From Phaeocystidibacter marisrubri (GTDB lineage Bacteria > Bacteroidota > Bacteroidia > Flavobacteriales > Schleiferiaceae), in the NCBI RefSeq assembly GCF_008933165.1, contig NZ_WBVQ01000002.1, forward strand, positions 62,001 to 126,000: DNA of 64,000 nucleotides, in the 5' to 3' direction. A program made the position numbers and the translations under genes. Positions 17,435 to 26,084 of this stretch are shown here, piece after piece (within the stretch, counting starts at the first letter, position 1; every line of letters starts with the position of its first letter). The notes below the pieces were generated by a model, which did no database searches, was not told the origin of the DNA, and saw only the letters and a program-made list of their open reading frames with translations.

Positions 17435-18823
17435 ATGAATCCTATGCTTTCTGCACTGGGTGCAATACCTGGTGCCAAGGAAAAATTTAAGACGCTCATT
17501 AAGACCAATAGAGCGGGTAACAAACAATCAGATGTAATCTACTTTCCATACATAGATTTCCACACGCAGCGCCAATTGTATGAAGAATGGATAGCAATGT
17601 ACAATGCAAATATTAGAAGCATTCGCAAAGAGCGTAAGAAGCTCGGATATCCGCCAAAGTATCAATTGATCAAGTCAGTTCATCTGAATTTCATACATGA
17701 AGTAACCCGATGCATCATTGAACAGCTCCGAGAAGAGAATAAGACATGGGCCTATGAGGGAGGTGTAAGACTCAGTCCCGATGTGCCTTACACTCTATGG
17801 GTAAACAACGTAAAACTAGCCTCAAGACTTAATCACTGTTCTCATAAGACGGTATGGAATCATATCCAACGTTTGATAGATCTTAACTTCATTCTAGAAA
17901 AACGTAATCATGGAACTCAGAGTGATTACGAGCTCGATATTAACCCTGAATTCCTACTTTTTTTTGACCTCTCTGACGAGAAAAAATTACCGAAGTCGAA
18001 TATTGGAGGGATAACGAAGGAATGGGCTTTACCGAAGGGGTTTCGGAAAAAACGACAACCATACCAGTATATTCTAACTTCTTTAAATAAAAGATTAAAG
18101 CAAGATGGAGCGTCTGAGCAAAGCTCATCCGCGAACTCAATTGAAAAGAGAAAGAACACACCAAGAGAAGTCAAAACCATACAAGAGCGGCTGGACGCTT
18201 TATGCCCACACCTGGCACTTAAGCATCCGGGCCCTTTTGAAAAATTTCAAACAGAGGGCGTGCCGCGCCACCCGTTAGAGGAACAAATCCGCCCTCTAGT
18301 CCAGCAGTTTCTTTGGATGGCACACAACAAGCTTTGGAAGCGCTCGAATGTCAAAGACTCCGAATATCAAAGATCCATGGAATACATCCTGGAACGATAT
18401 TTCACCAAGTGCAAAACCATGCAAGGCGTTCGACACCGGCTTTCCATCATGGAGCGTATTATCAATCAACAGGCCAATTATGTTTCCGAAAAGCCAAATC
18501 GATTCACGATGTACCCAGTTCAGTTCTTTGACATGGAGCGGAAATTGGATGATGGTGACTATTCCGGCTTCAAGGGCCTCTGGAATCTGACTTATGAGAA
18601 AGAGCGCAAGAAGCATATCTCAGGGAAGATGAAAAAGCAATGGAGGGATAAGAAGTACTTCAGAAAAGCGGTCGATGAATGGCTCGATAATCCAACATTG
18701 GGCCGCTTCAAGGCTCTAGAGAAGAAAGTGCACAAACTCTGGCCGCAGCACAGAATGGAGTTATACTCAATTTATCTAGCTAACAAGGATTTGTTGAACC
18801 TCTCAAAATCCAGCGAGCGATGA
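17435..18823 (+). CDS. Winged-helix replication-initiator-like protein
   Basis: A 462-residue basic protein. Residues about 120-165 look like a winged helix (VKLASRLNHCSHKTVWNHI, with Thr139 and Trp141 in the recognition helix). Before it lies a lysine/arginine-rich segment (RSIRKERKKLGYPPK), and after about residue 225 a long helical part ending in basic repeats. No catalytic Rep motif (HUH, primase) is seen, so it could initiate replication by iteron binding or act as a regulator. It follows the origin-like repeats and overlaps the next gene by 4 bp. Family not recognised with certainty. Confidence 0.6.
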   Translation: MNPMLSALGAIPGAKEKFKTLIKTNRAGNKQSDVIYFPYIDFHTQRQLYEEWIAMYNANIRSIRKERKKLGYPPKYQLIKSVHLNFIHEVTRCIIEQLREENKTWAYEGGVRLSPDVPYTLWVNNVKLASRLNHCSHKTVWNHIQRLIDLNFILEKRNHGTQSDYELDINPEFLLFFDLSDEKKLPKSNIGGITKEWALPKGFRKKRQPYQYILTSLNKRLKQDGASEQSSSANSIEKRKNTPREVKTIQERLDALCPHLALKHPGPFEKFQTEGVPRHPLEEQIRPLVQQFLWMAHNKLWKRSNVKDSEYQRSMEYILERYFTKCKTMQGVRHRLSIMERIINQQANYVSEKPNRFTMYPVQFFDMERKLDDGDYSGFKGLWNLTYEKERKKHISGKMKKQWRDKKYFRKAVDEWLDNPTLGRFKALEKKVHKLWPQHRMELYSIYLANKDLLNLSKSSER

Positions 18824-19149
18824 AAAATGGTCGTTATAAAGACTGGAAAGCCGAGGCTGCTGTGAAGTTTTGCATCTACCAGGATGGAGACCTTCAGTAC
18901 GTTTATTACTCCTTCTATCGAGAGGACAAGAAGTTCCGCTACAATTGCGAAATCATTGCACAAAGCATGTTCAACCGCTTGGTAATTAAGTATCCGCTAC
19001 AACGCGATCGAATGATGATTGCATATGACAATCGGAGCAGCTTCCCGCAAAAGATCATTCGAATGTGGGATTTTAGAGACTCATTCGACTACTGGCGAAG
19101 AGAAGTGAGAAGGCATTGGAAGCCTCAAAATGATAAAAGGCACCCATAA
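18820..19149 (+). CDS. Small basic protein co-translated with Rep-like gene
   Basis: A 109-residue protein starting in the ATGA overlap with the upstream stop. It is rich in aromatic and basic residues (YVYYSFYREDKKFRY, RREVRRHWK) and lacks membrane segments. No family is recognised. The tight coupling suggests a replication or regulatory role together with the winged-helix protein. A terminator overlaps its 3' end. Confidence 0.6.
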   Translation: MKNGRYKDWKAEAAVKFCIYQDGDLQYVYYSFYREDKKFRYNCEIIAQSMFNRLVIKYPLQRDRMMIAYDNRSSFPQKIIRMWDFRDSFDYWRREVRRHWKPQNDKRHP

Positions 19150-19164
19150 TGGGTGCCTTTTTCT
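19136..19164 (+). terminator. Terminator of Rep-like operon
   Basis: AAAGGCACCC and GGGTGCCTTT form a hairpin with loop ATAAT, followed by TTCTTTCT. It overlaps the stop of the 109-residue gene. Confidence 0.85.
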
Positions 19165-19242
19165 TTCTCTCCTTTCTCTTGCTAAATCTCTCAAAGAAGG
19201 CTTCTCAACTCCTTCAGTTGAACTCAAATATAGTTCGATTTT

Positions 19243-19467
19243 CTACATCTCGTTTAACGCTCGTGGTAATCCACATTCCTGGATATACCGCTGCACCTCG
19301 AAAGCACTCAACGTCTTCCTTCGCTTCAGGTCTTTCAGCCGCTCACCTTTGTACTCCAAAGCCGTTGTCAATTGATCTCGGAAATACCCATAACTCATCG
19401 AGTATCCCCGGTTTACGAGCTCATTGTAGAGCTCTCGCTTTCCATATGGTCGTAGAATGAATGACAT
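19243..19467 (-). CDS. DUF4248-like small DNA-binding-type protein
   Basis: A 74-residue protein starting at ATG 19467. It has RPYGKRELYNELVN near the start and LSAFEVQRYIQECG near the end, the pattern of DUF4248 proteins found in Bacteroidetes phages and mobile elements, where RPYGxxELA is followed by a helix-turn-helix-like body. It is the only minus-strand gene between the Rep-like and virus-like operons, a place often taken by a repressor or switch protein. The role is inference. Confidence 0.6.
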   Translation of the reverse strand: MSFILRPYGKRELYNELVNRGYSMSYGYFRDQLTTALEYKGERLKDLKRRKTLSAFEVQRYIQECGLPRALNEM

Positions 19468-19513
19468 GCTCAATTGATTTGTTCAAGAATATCAAAATGA
19501 GCGTTTAGAAGCC

Positions 19514-19539
19514 AGCGCAAAATCACGCAGAAGTGAGCA
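19514..19539 (-). promoter_or_regulatory. Inverted copy of 26-bp control-region element
   Basis: AGCGCAAAATCACGCAGAAG plus TGAGCA is the reverse complement of 17165-17190 with 2 of 26 mismatches; the second control region has the same element at 51139-51164. Here it lies about 110 bp upstream of the virus-like operon, with TCAATTGA at 19470 and 19603 on either side. It is a candidate operator or replication signal shared by both operons. Confidence 0.6.
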
Positions 19540-19650
19540 AATCTGAGGGTTTCGAAGGGAATCACATCTTATCCGAGGCTATTTGATGGTATGTGAGACC
19601 ACTCAATTGAGTCTTGACTCTCTTTGAAGTGAACATCAAACAGGCGGTAC

Positions 19651-21324
19651 ATGCTTACCCCCACTTCAAAGCGGAATATGCACGAACACGGTTTCAATGC
19701 CATTGGCTTTATCAGCGGAAGTCTCTTCGGAGCTGTTCACTTCGTTTCGGTTGAAGCAGAGTCCATTCTTGACGCTCAATTGCCACTGACTTACCGTATT
19801 CTCGTATTCGTGCTGGTCACCTTCGCTGGCGGTGTTCTAGGTAACTTCGGAAAAGACTTCTACGACCGTTTCTTCAAGTTCAAAAAGAAGAACGACAATG
19901 AGAAACTAAACGGTCCAGGCACTGCAATTTCTAGTGCACACTATCGTCCGCTCTCAGTTGGTCTTGAATACAGTCCATTGATTCCATCTCCTCAAGGTAA
20001 CCGAATTCAGATGGAGACCGGCAATACGGATACCACCCTCAAGATCATGGACCGTGCAGCTCGAGAGTATGCCCACGAAGCCTCCGAGCTATCCAAGAAG
20101 CTCATAGGATCTACCCGCTATGAGACGGTCAAGAACATCAAGAACTTCCTTTATAATCACTTTCAGTATCTGGCGGACACGGACTGGCAATTGATCCGTG
20201 TGCTGTCCAGAGCTTGGGCAGACAGAGAGAAAGGAATTGATTGTAAATCATTTTCTGTCATTGCCTCTCAAATTCTGCTTGAACTAGGCATCCCACACTA
20301 CTTCGCTCGTATCAAACAACAAGGAGCGGCCTCTGACGGTCCAAACTATGCCACTCAATGGTCGCATGTGTTTGTGGTAGTCCCAAAGCGAGGTAACTCA
20401 ATTGAGGAATCAAATCCCAACTCCTACTGGGTGATTGATGGAGTGCCTTCCTATGATCACGTCCCGCCTCACACCGAAATCAACTTTTATCCTATGCTAA
20501 AGCACGCCGTTCTCAATGGTCCTACTTCGGGATTGGCATGTAGTACTCCTACAAGCAGCCTTCCTCAACGACCAATCATATCTGAAGTTCAAAGAACAGG
20601 AGAAGACCGTTTCGTCCTCATGATTGCTTCAGAAGATCAACCTTCAAACGTCATTTCGAAATCGGAGATCTCTGGTAAGCAATTGCAAAAGGTTTGTCAG
20701 CTGGGTTGCCCTTTCACTCCAGAAGCTATTCGTCAATTGAGTGGTTTAGGTGAACCTATTTCAGTAAGCGCAATCATCGCAGCCACTACTGCAATTGCAA
20801 ATGCGCTGGGACCTCTATTCTCTGGAAGTGAACAAGAACGTTATGAGAGTTTGAAAACTCAGGTTTACTCCAAGAACTGGCCAAATGTCAACGGAGTCGG
20901 TTGGAAGAACTTTCGACAAGCTGGCATCCCTGACCTTCAGGCAGCCGTGACGGAGGCAAATGCTCGAATCGAAAGACTGAAAGGACGGATAGATCGAGGT
21001 GAATACAGTTCTCGTGGAGAAGAGCGAGTGTGGAATCGCTATCTCCTAGTATACAGTGAAGCTTTGCGAGAGATTGCAACCCATCTTGACACTCAATTGA
21101 GCACCACTAGCGGAGGTGATTCAGTTCAAGTAGGAACGAATTTGCTGCCAGGTGGCGGTAACCTTCCCAACGTCGGAACCAATAATACTCCCACAACGGT
21201 CAAGGCCAGCTTTGGCTCCAGCATTCTAGGATGGTTAGCCGTCGGAGGTATCGCCTTTGGAGCTTACAAAGCACTCAGCTCCTCAGACAAACCCGATAAC
21301 AAGCCCGTCAAGGCAACCGTATAA
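19651..21324 (+). CDS. Membrane-anchored transglutaminase-like (papain-fold) protein
   Basis: First gene of the virus-like operon, 557 residues. Hydrophobic segments at about 17-35, 48-65 and 523-545 suggest membrane attachment at both ends. A transglutaminase-like core is visible: Cys198 in GIDCKSF, His239 in WSHVFVV and Asp263 in YWVIDGV, in the correct order and spacing. In phages and membrane-containing viruses such folds act as proteases or cell-wall enzymes. The region 400-490 is helical and 490-520 is low in complexity (Gly, Asn, Thr). It could be a virion-associated peptidase. The virus link is from context. Confidence 0.65.
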   Translation: MLTPTSKRNMHEHGFNAIGFISGSLFGAVHFVSVEAESILDAQLPLTYRILVFVLVTFAGGVLGNFGKDFYDRFFKFKKKNDNEKLNGPGTAISSAHYRPLSVGLEYSPLIPSPQGNRIQMETGNTDTTLKIMDRAAREYAHEASELSKKLIGSTRYETVKNIKNFLYNHFQYLADTDWQLIRVLSRAWADREKGIDCKSFSVIASQILLELGIPHYFARIKQQGAASDGPNYATQWSHVFVVVPKRGNSIEESNPNSYWVIDGVPSYDHVPPHTEINFYPMLKHAVLNGPTSGLACSTPTSSLPQRPIISEVQRTGEDRFVLMIASEDQPSNVISKSEISGKQLQKVCQLGCPFTPEAIRQLSGLGEPISVSAIIAATTAIANALGPLFSGSEQERYESLKTQVYSKNWPNVNGVGWKNFRQAGIPDLQAAVTEANARIERLKGRIDRGEYSSRGEERVWNRYLLVYSEALREIATHLDTQLSTTSGGDSVQVGTNLLPGGGNLPNVGTNNTPTTVKASFGSSILGWLAVGGIAFGAYKALSSSDKPDNKPVKATV

Positions 21325-21350
21325 CCCAAACCCATACCAAAATCAAAGTC

Positions 21351-21872
21351 ATGAGTAAATTGAAGCTCCAAGCACCGAATGCAGCGAGCCTGAAACAAAC
21401 CGGAATCTTTGGCGGATCTGCCGGTGCAGGCTTCCTCATTTCTCGAGCCGGACACAACTTCTTGCCGGATATCAGTGCACCTACTGTTCGCAATAAGGCT
21501 ATTGTAGCCGGCGTAATCCTTGGATCATTAGCACTTCATGCCAGTGTTAAAGGTTCAAGCGATGTAGCTACCATCGTTAAAGGCATATCCGCCGGTGTGG
21601 CTGTTCACAACGTAGGCAAGCTGGCCAATATGTTTGGCCAGCAGATTCCAAGCACTACAACATCTGGTGGTGTAAATGGTCTACGTGCTCCAGCAGTAGC
21701 CAAAGCCTTCCTATGTGAACATCACCCAATGAGAGGACTTCAAGGCGGCAGCGCACTTCGAAACATCCTCGAGTCATCCACCATCGCTGATTACGATGAG
21801 CCAGGAGTGAACTCCGGCACATTGCTCGGCACCTATCCTGAAAGTTCAATGGCTGACCAATTGGTAGCCTAA
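21351..21872 (+). CDS. Small glycine/alanine-rich membrane protein of virus-like operon
   Basis: A 173-residue protein with hydrophobic, small-residue stretches at about 18-32 (FGGSAGAGFLISR) and 46-60 (AIVAGVILGSLALHA), compatible with one or two membrane helices, then a polar C-terminal half. It lies 26 bp after the transglutaminase-like gene and 26 bp before the next. Such proteins are typical of internal membranes of tail-less viruses or of holin-like functions; no family is recognised. Confidence 0.55.
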   Translation: MSKLKLQAPNAASLKQTGIFGGSAGAGFLISRAGHNFLPDISAPTVRNKAIVAGVILGSLALHASVKGSSDVATIVKGISAGVAVHNVGKLANMFGQQIPSTTTSGGVNGLRAPAVAKAFLCEHHPMRGLQGGSALRNILESSTIADYDEPGVNSGTLLGTYPESSMADQLVA

Positions 21873-21898
21873 GTCCAATACCCAAAACTGAATACCAA

Positions 21899-22510
21899 GT
21901 GAACCAAAAGAATTTCATGCCCGCCATGGTAGCTGCGAATTTTCTAGCAGCTCAAGCTTCCAAAGGAAACAATGGCGGCCTCGCTCCATCTATCATTTCT
22001 GATCTTCAGAAAGGTAATATTGAGCTCCAGCCTGGAGGCCTCATCCACTGCACTCAATTTACTGAGGGGAACATCGTTGAACTCCTCATTTCTTCCAACA
22101 ATCGTGCGAATGGAAAGAGTGATTTCAACGGCAAGAAGCTCGATGCCAATCAAGCATTTGTTGTGACGGGTCTCCGTATTGCTTATGCTGATGCCTTGGG
22201 AACCAATCCAGCCGCTGTGGCCTACGACAGTGACCGCGAGAACTTGCCAGCTGCATTGGTGAATTCGATGTTCGAGATTCATCAAGACGGAAAGCGCAAA
22301 ATTCGCATTCCTGTATCTCGCTTGCTCACTCAAGTGAATGCCGATTCTCAAAGCGGTGATTTGTATCAATTGCCTGGAATGATCCTGTTGGCTGGCGACT
22401 CGGAAACAGACATCAAACTATTGATGCCTGAGGGTGCTGCGATAGGCGCGACCAACAACAACTTCGCCCGCATCGAATTCGAAGGATTCCAAACGCGAAC
22501 TCGTTCATAG
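21899..22510 (+). CDS. Candidate capsid-type structural protein
   Basis: A 203-residue protein that starts with GTG at 21899 (an ATG at 21917 is an alternative). After a helical N terminus it is dominated by beta-prone segments (IELQPGGLIHC, NIVELLISS, ARIEFEGFQT) with loops rich in Asn and Gly, compatible with a jelly-roll. Among the soluble non-fibre proteins of the operon it is the largest, so it is the best candidate for the major virion protein. It is shorter than known double-jelly-roll capsid proteins, so a single jelly-roll is more likely. This is a hypothesis only. Confidence 0.45.
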   Translation: MNQKNFMPAMVAANFLAAQASKGNNGGLAPSIISDLQKGNIELQPGGLIHCTQFTEGNIVELLISSNNRANGKSDFNGKKLDANQAFVVTGLRIAYADALGTNPAAVAYDSDRENLPAALVNSMFEIHQDGKRKIRIPVSRLLTQVNADSQSGDLYQLPGMILLAGDSETDIKLLMPEGAAIGATNNNFARIEFEGFQTRTRS

Positions 22511-22596
22511 TTCTTCCATTGTGCCCAGTGTTTCTCGTGGGGTCGGTAGTCCGTTGATTACCGGCCCTTCCCTGGGACAACCTCACTCAACAGCAA

Positions 22597-22968
22597 ATGG
22601 AAAAGACCATTCAACAAAGAAAAATGCAAGCCTTCACGGTCTCCAAGGACAGTGCTGGTAACTCAACGGATCAGGTCAATCTTGACACGAGCTACGACCG
22701 TTGTATTGGAGCCATCTTCACTGAGATTGATGGATCTGATGTCTTGGATTACAGTATTGGCTTAGACTCCGGAGGTAGAACCATTGTGGAACCTGTCAAT
22801 GCCAAAGCGCTTCAAATAGATCGCAGTGTAAGTGTGAACGACCGTATTGTGCCTTTGGACTTTTCACCAAAGAGTTCGACTGACATCATCACACAAGTTG
22901 GCTCGGCTCCAACCGGAACTTTGAAGTATCAAGTGGTATTCATTCTTGTCAAGTACGCAGAATGCTAA
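22597..22968 (+). CDS. Small beta-rich structural-like protein
   Basis: A 123-residue protein, mostly predicted beta (YDRCIGAIFTEI, LKYQVVFILVKY), without signal peptide or membrane helix. Its end overlaps the start of the next gene (ATG at 22962). Size and composition fit a minor capsid, penton or spike-base protein. Family not recognised. An 86-bp spacer precedes it, the longest inside this operon. Confidence 0.5.
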   Translation: MEKTIQQRKMQAFTVSKDSAGNSTDQVNLDTSYDRCIGAIFTEIDGSDVLDYSIGLDSGGRTIVEPVNAKALQIDRSVSVNDRIVPLDFSPKSSTDIITQVGSAPTGTLKYQVVFILVKYAEC

Positions 22969-23273
22969 AGGGTCGAAAAAGAACCATTACTCGCCGAATC
23001 ACTTCCGATTCCGAATTGAAGCTAGATGCTGTTCTCCAGTACCAGTTCTTCAATCAAGGAACCGCTGAAGTATTTATTGGTGATGGCTCTTTGAACCAAG
23101 CTCCAATGCTCACTAACCTTCAGTCTCGCGAAGGGCTCACCTTGGGAAATCCAACCCTGACCGAGTCCATTCACAAGGCCATTCGATTTGGAGAAGTTGG
23201 AACGAAAGACTTGATCGTATACCTCGAAGTCTTCCATCCCGAAACAGAGGAATCCGGCGAAAAGATTTGCTGA
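22962..23273 (+). CDS. Small beta-rich structural-like protein
   Basis: A 103-residue protein with a basic start (KGRKRTITRR) and beta-prone body (LQYQFFNQGTAEVFIGDG, DLIVYLEVF). It overlaps both neighbours (7 bases upstream; TGATG downstream). No family is recognised. The tight overlaps indicate coupled translation of the 123-, 103- and 82-residue proteins, as in virion modules. Confidence 0.5.
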   Translation: MLKGRKRTITRRITSDSELKLDAVLQYQFFNQGTAEVFIGDGSLNQAPMLTNLQSREGLTLGNPTLTESIHKAIRFGEVGTKDLIVYLEVFHPETEESGEKIC

Positions 23274-23518
23274 TGAGAGGCGCATTTGGAAAACACCCGG
23301 CTTCTACCATCACTCAGAAGGTGGACATCCTTCTAGAGAATCAATTGACCTACACTGATCCTCGATTGGTTGGAAAGGAAGAAGATGACTTGCACTTGAC
23401 TCTCAATGGCATTGAAATCTTCTCCTCTCTGCCTGGGGCCATACAATTGAATTCTAGTCAAGGTCAAATCACCTTTAGCGACGCACAAACAGGAAGATTG
23501 AAAGGATTTATTCTATGA
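23273..23518 (+). CDS. Small protein of virus-like operon
   Basis: I start it at ATG 23273, in the TGATG overlap with the upstream stop; a TTG two codons earlier is less likely. The 81-residue product is beta-prone (LHLTLNGIEIFSSLP) with no signal or membrane helix. It ends in the ATGA overlap with the fibre-like gene. It may be an adaptor between capsid and fibre; function not recognised. Confidence 0.5.
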   Translation: MRGAFGKHPASTITQKVDILLENQLTYTDPRLVGKEEDDLHLTLNGIEIFSSLPGAIQLNSSQGQITFSDAQTGRLKGFIL

Positions 23519-25155
23519 AAACTCGATTATTCATCTTCATTCTTTTGAGTCCGCTTCTAGGACTCTCTCAGATCACAAGCACCCAGTATTACAACTGGAA
23601 GAAGGGTGCCATTTTCGGCGATACCGTCAAGGTAGATGGAATGGGCAATAGTGCCATTTGGGATTCTACTTCTCAAGTGATTCGCTCCCTTTCATGGGGT
23701 AATCGCCGGGATACCCTATTGTTCGGTGGGGCCAATTTCTATTCTGGTGGTGGAGACGATGAAGGAACCTATACTGGTGATTACAGCTTTTACCTGGGGC
23801 AAGATGCAGGCAAAGATGCATCGCATGCAACTTACTCTGTAAACACAGGCGCTGGATATGCAGCGATGCAGGACTTCCAAGGCACTTACTCTACGGCTTT
23901 TGGTGGAGGCTCATTGCGTAATACAAATGGCCAAGCTGGTTTCTTCAACCCAACTCAACCTGCTTCTGATGCAGGTGGTAGCTCTACAGCTCTTGGCGGA
24001 TCAGCAGGCAGGGACATTCCGTTGTTGAATGCTAGCTTATTCCTTGGCGAAGGTGCCGGAAGAGCAATTCCATACTCTTATCGAAATGTAATTGCTGGTG
24101 TAAATGCAGGAACCAATTTTGGTAGTGGGTATCCATCGCGATCTATCGTTGCATCTGTACTCCTTGGGTCAAACTCTGGATACGGAATTCAGGGCGAGCA
24201 ACGCAACGTAATCGCCATTGGTTATGAGTCCGCTCTATGGGCGAATACTGGTAATCGAAACATCGGAATTGGCACATATTCCCTGTACCGAAGACCAGGT
24301 AGTGGAGGGTTCCAAGGAAACGATGTCATTCACATTGGTCACCGAACTTCAGACAGAGAAGAAGGGGCTTACATCTATCCAATTGTACCACCCGATGATC
24401 TCGAAAACATAGATAGCAACATTGTTATCGGTAACAACATCATACCCAATGGTGAAAAGACCATCAACTTCCCTGATTGGTCGCTTTACTTAGGTGAAGT
24501 AAACAAATCAGCTCAATGGGATGCAGCATTCAATCAACTACAAAATGGTTTTGTCTCCAGTGTAGCAGGTAAAACCGGAGAAGTCTCCTTGAATGTGGGA
24601 GATATCAATAATGCTGAAAGTACTGCCAATAGAGTGAATGATCTCAACTCTCCTGGTCCCAATACATATCCTTCAACACTTGCTGTAGCATCAAGCCTAG
24701 CTCTCAAGGCAAGCAATGCAGCTTTATGGGACACAGCTTCGGCTATTCGGAGTACAATCAATACGCTCGACCTTCAACGAACGCTAAATACTGGAAGCTC
24801 CGCCTATATACTCAATCCAATTGCCATCGAGACAAACAACAGCTTCGTCCTAGGTGATTACTCCGACATTGACTCAGACTTAAATCAGAGTTACATCGAA
24901 ATCAATGAAGCTGGTAATCGAATCAATATTGAAGCTGAGGCTATCAATCTCATCGGGGAAACGCAAGTAGCTGGGCCGTTTCAAGTGAGTCAAGATATCA
25001 TAATCGGTGTCGTAGGATCCTGGCAATACTTCGGTGACCCAGATGCTGATGGAGCGTGGAGAATGGGAATTGAAAGTGGAACTGGAAACTTCATTGTTCA
25101 GGTGAGAAATAGTGGAAGTTGGACAACTCGTGACACCCTTACACCAACACCATGA
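23515..25155 (+). CDS. Fibre/spike-like protein with signal peptide
   Basis: A 546-residue protein. Residues 1-19 look like a true signal peptide (RLFIFILLSPLLGLSQ). Residues about 90-290 contain repeated motifs of the kind NTGAGYAAM, TAFGGGS, TALGGSAG, LLGSNSGYG, NVIAIGYES, NIGIGTYSL, a left-handed roll as in YadA-like heads and phage fibres. The C-terminal part has a fibre-like NGFVSSVAGKTGEVSL stretch. It probably binds the host surface. A signal peptide on a virion protein would send it through Sec. It is coupled to both neighbours by ATGA overlaps. Confidence 0.7.
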   Translation: MKTRLFIFILLSPLLGLSQITSTQYYNWKKGAIFGDTVKVDGMGNSAIWDSTSQVIRSLSWGNRRDTLLFGGANFYSGGGDDEGTYTGDYSFYLGQDAGKDASHATYSVNTGAGYAAMQDFQGTYSTAFGGGSLRNTNGQAGFFNPTQPASDAGGSSTALGGSAGRDIPLLNASLFLGEGAGRAIPYSYRNVIAGVNAGTNFGSGYPSRSIVASVLLGSNSGYGIQGEQRNVIAIGYESALWANTGNRNIGIGTYSLYRRPGSGGFQGNDVIHIGHRTSDREEGAYIYPIVPPDDLENIDSNIVIGNNIIPNGEKTINFPDWSLYLGEVNKSAQWDAAFNQLQNGFVSSVAGKTGEVSLNVGDINNAESTANRVNDLNSPGPNTYPSTLAVASSLALKASNAALWDTASAIRSTINTLDLQRTLNTGSSAYILNPIAIETNNSFVLGDYSDIDSDLNQSYIEINEAGNRINIEAEAINLIGETQVAGPFQVSQDIIIGVVGSWQYFGDPDADGAWRMGIESGTGNFIVQVRNSGSWTTRDTLTPTP

Positions 25156-25373
25156 CACCAGAGCAAAGACATAAACGAATCACTACTTGGCCAGGACTCG
25201 TTCTATCAAGCTTATCTGTCATAATCTGGACAGCCAGCTTCTTCGTGGAACTAAAACGACCGGTAGAAGACTACATCCTTGGGATAGCCTTTCTCCTTGG
25301 AATCGTCCTTGTCATCGCCCCACAAAGAATCACAGATTTCTTCTTCAACCTAATCAGTAAAAAGAAGCTCTAG
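25152..25373 (+). CDS. Two-helix small membrane protein, holin-like
   Basis: A 73-residue protein with two hydrophobic segments (about 13-32, WPGLVLSSLSVIIW; and 42-58, ILGIAFLLGIVLVIA) and a basic tail ending in SKKKL. It starts in an ATGA overlap with the fibre-like gene. Two helices and a charged tail fit a class II holin, and a lysozyme gene lies 1.5 kb downstream; a virion membrane protein is the alternative. Confidence 0.5.
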   Translation: MTPEQRHKRITTWPGLVLSSLSVIIWTASFFVELKRPVEDYILGIAFLLGIVLVIAPQRITDFFFNLISKKKL

Positions 25374-25388
25374 ACTTCTTCCTCATCC

Positions 25389-26075
25389 ATGAACGTCGAA
25401 CAAATACGCATATCAAATGATCCCATGGCTCTGGCTCGTGCATTAAACACGGCCCGGTCTGTCATGGCTCGAAAGAAGCCTGAAGAAGAAGGCTACCAAA
25501 AAGCCTATGCTCAGATTCAAGCCATCGAGGAACGCTTCATCGATATGCGTCGTCGACTTTCTGAAGAATCCAATGGACTTGGATCGATTCAATCACCAGA
25601 TACGCTAGGTGAACTATTTGGTAAGAAAGCCGAAGTAAGAATACTCGAGCATCAAATCTCTCAACTCAAAAAGGAGAATGAGCGATTAGAGAAATACAGA
25701 GATGAAAGGGATTCACTTCAAGATAAGGTTCGAGAACTCGAACGAGACAAACGAGATCTAGAATATGAATCCAATAAGCGTTCTACCATTCAAGAAATTG
25801 GTGAACTCCTCAAGAACAAAGAAATCAGAGAAATGGGCCTCGGACTCCTCGCTGGCAATGGAAGCCCAAAAGGACTCAGTGGTTTTCAATCCGAAGCTAA
25901 GAATCGTTTACAGGGCTGGCTCCAAGAATGCTCTGAAGACGAAGCACAAGGAATTCTGAACGTGCTGATCCTGGCTGGAGACCAATACTCCGATTCTGCT
26001 TCATTCAACGAAGAAATAGGCGGTGTGATTCAAAAGCACATTGCCCAATATCAAGAAAATCAACCAACGCATTAA
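25389..26075 (+). CDS. Coiled-coil protein of virus-like operon
   Basis: A 228-residue soluble protein. Residues about 75-140 form a coiled coil (ILEHQISQLKKENERLEKY and the following ERDKRDLEYE). The ends are helical and acidic. No family is recognised. It could be a scaffold or a membrane-to-capsid connector. It is spaced 15 bp from the preceding gene and 9 bp from the following one. Confidence 0.55.
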   Translation: MNVEQIRISNDPMALARALNTARSVMARKKPEEEGYQKAYAQIQAIEERFIDMRRRLSEESNGLGSIQSPDTLGELFGKKAEVRILEHQISQLKKENERLEKYRDERDSLQDKVRELERDKRDLEYESNKRSTIQEIGELLKNKEIREMGLGLLAGNGSPKGLSGFQSEAKNRLQGWLQECSEDEAQGILNVLILAGDQYSDSASFNEEIGGVIQKHIAQYQENQPTH

Positions 26076-26084
26076 TCGAATACC

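Noticed and set aside
17244-17438. 64-codon open frame in the control region before the Rep-like gene
   Set aside because: It covers the inverted repeats and hairpin and is not conserved in the second control region.
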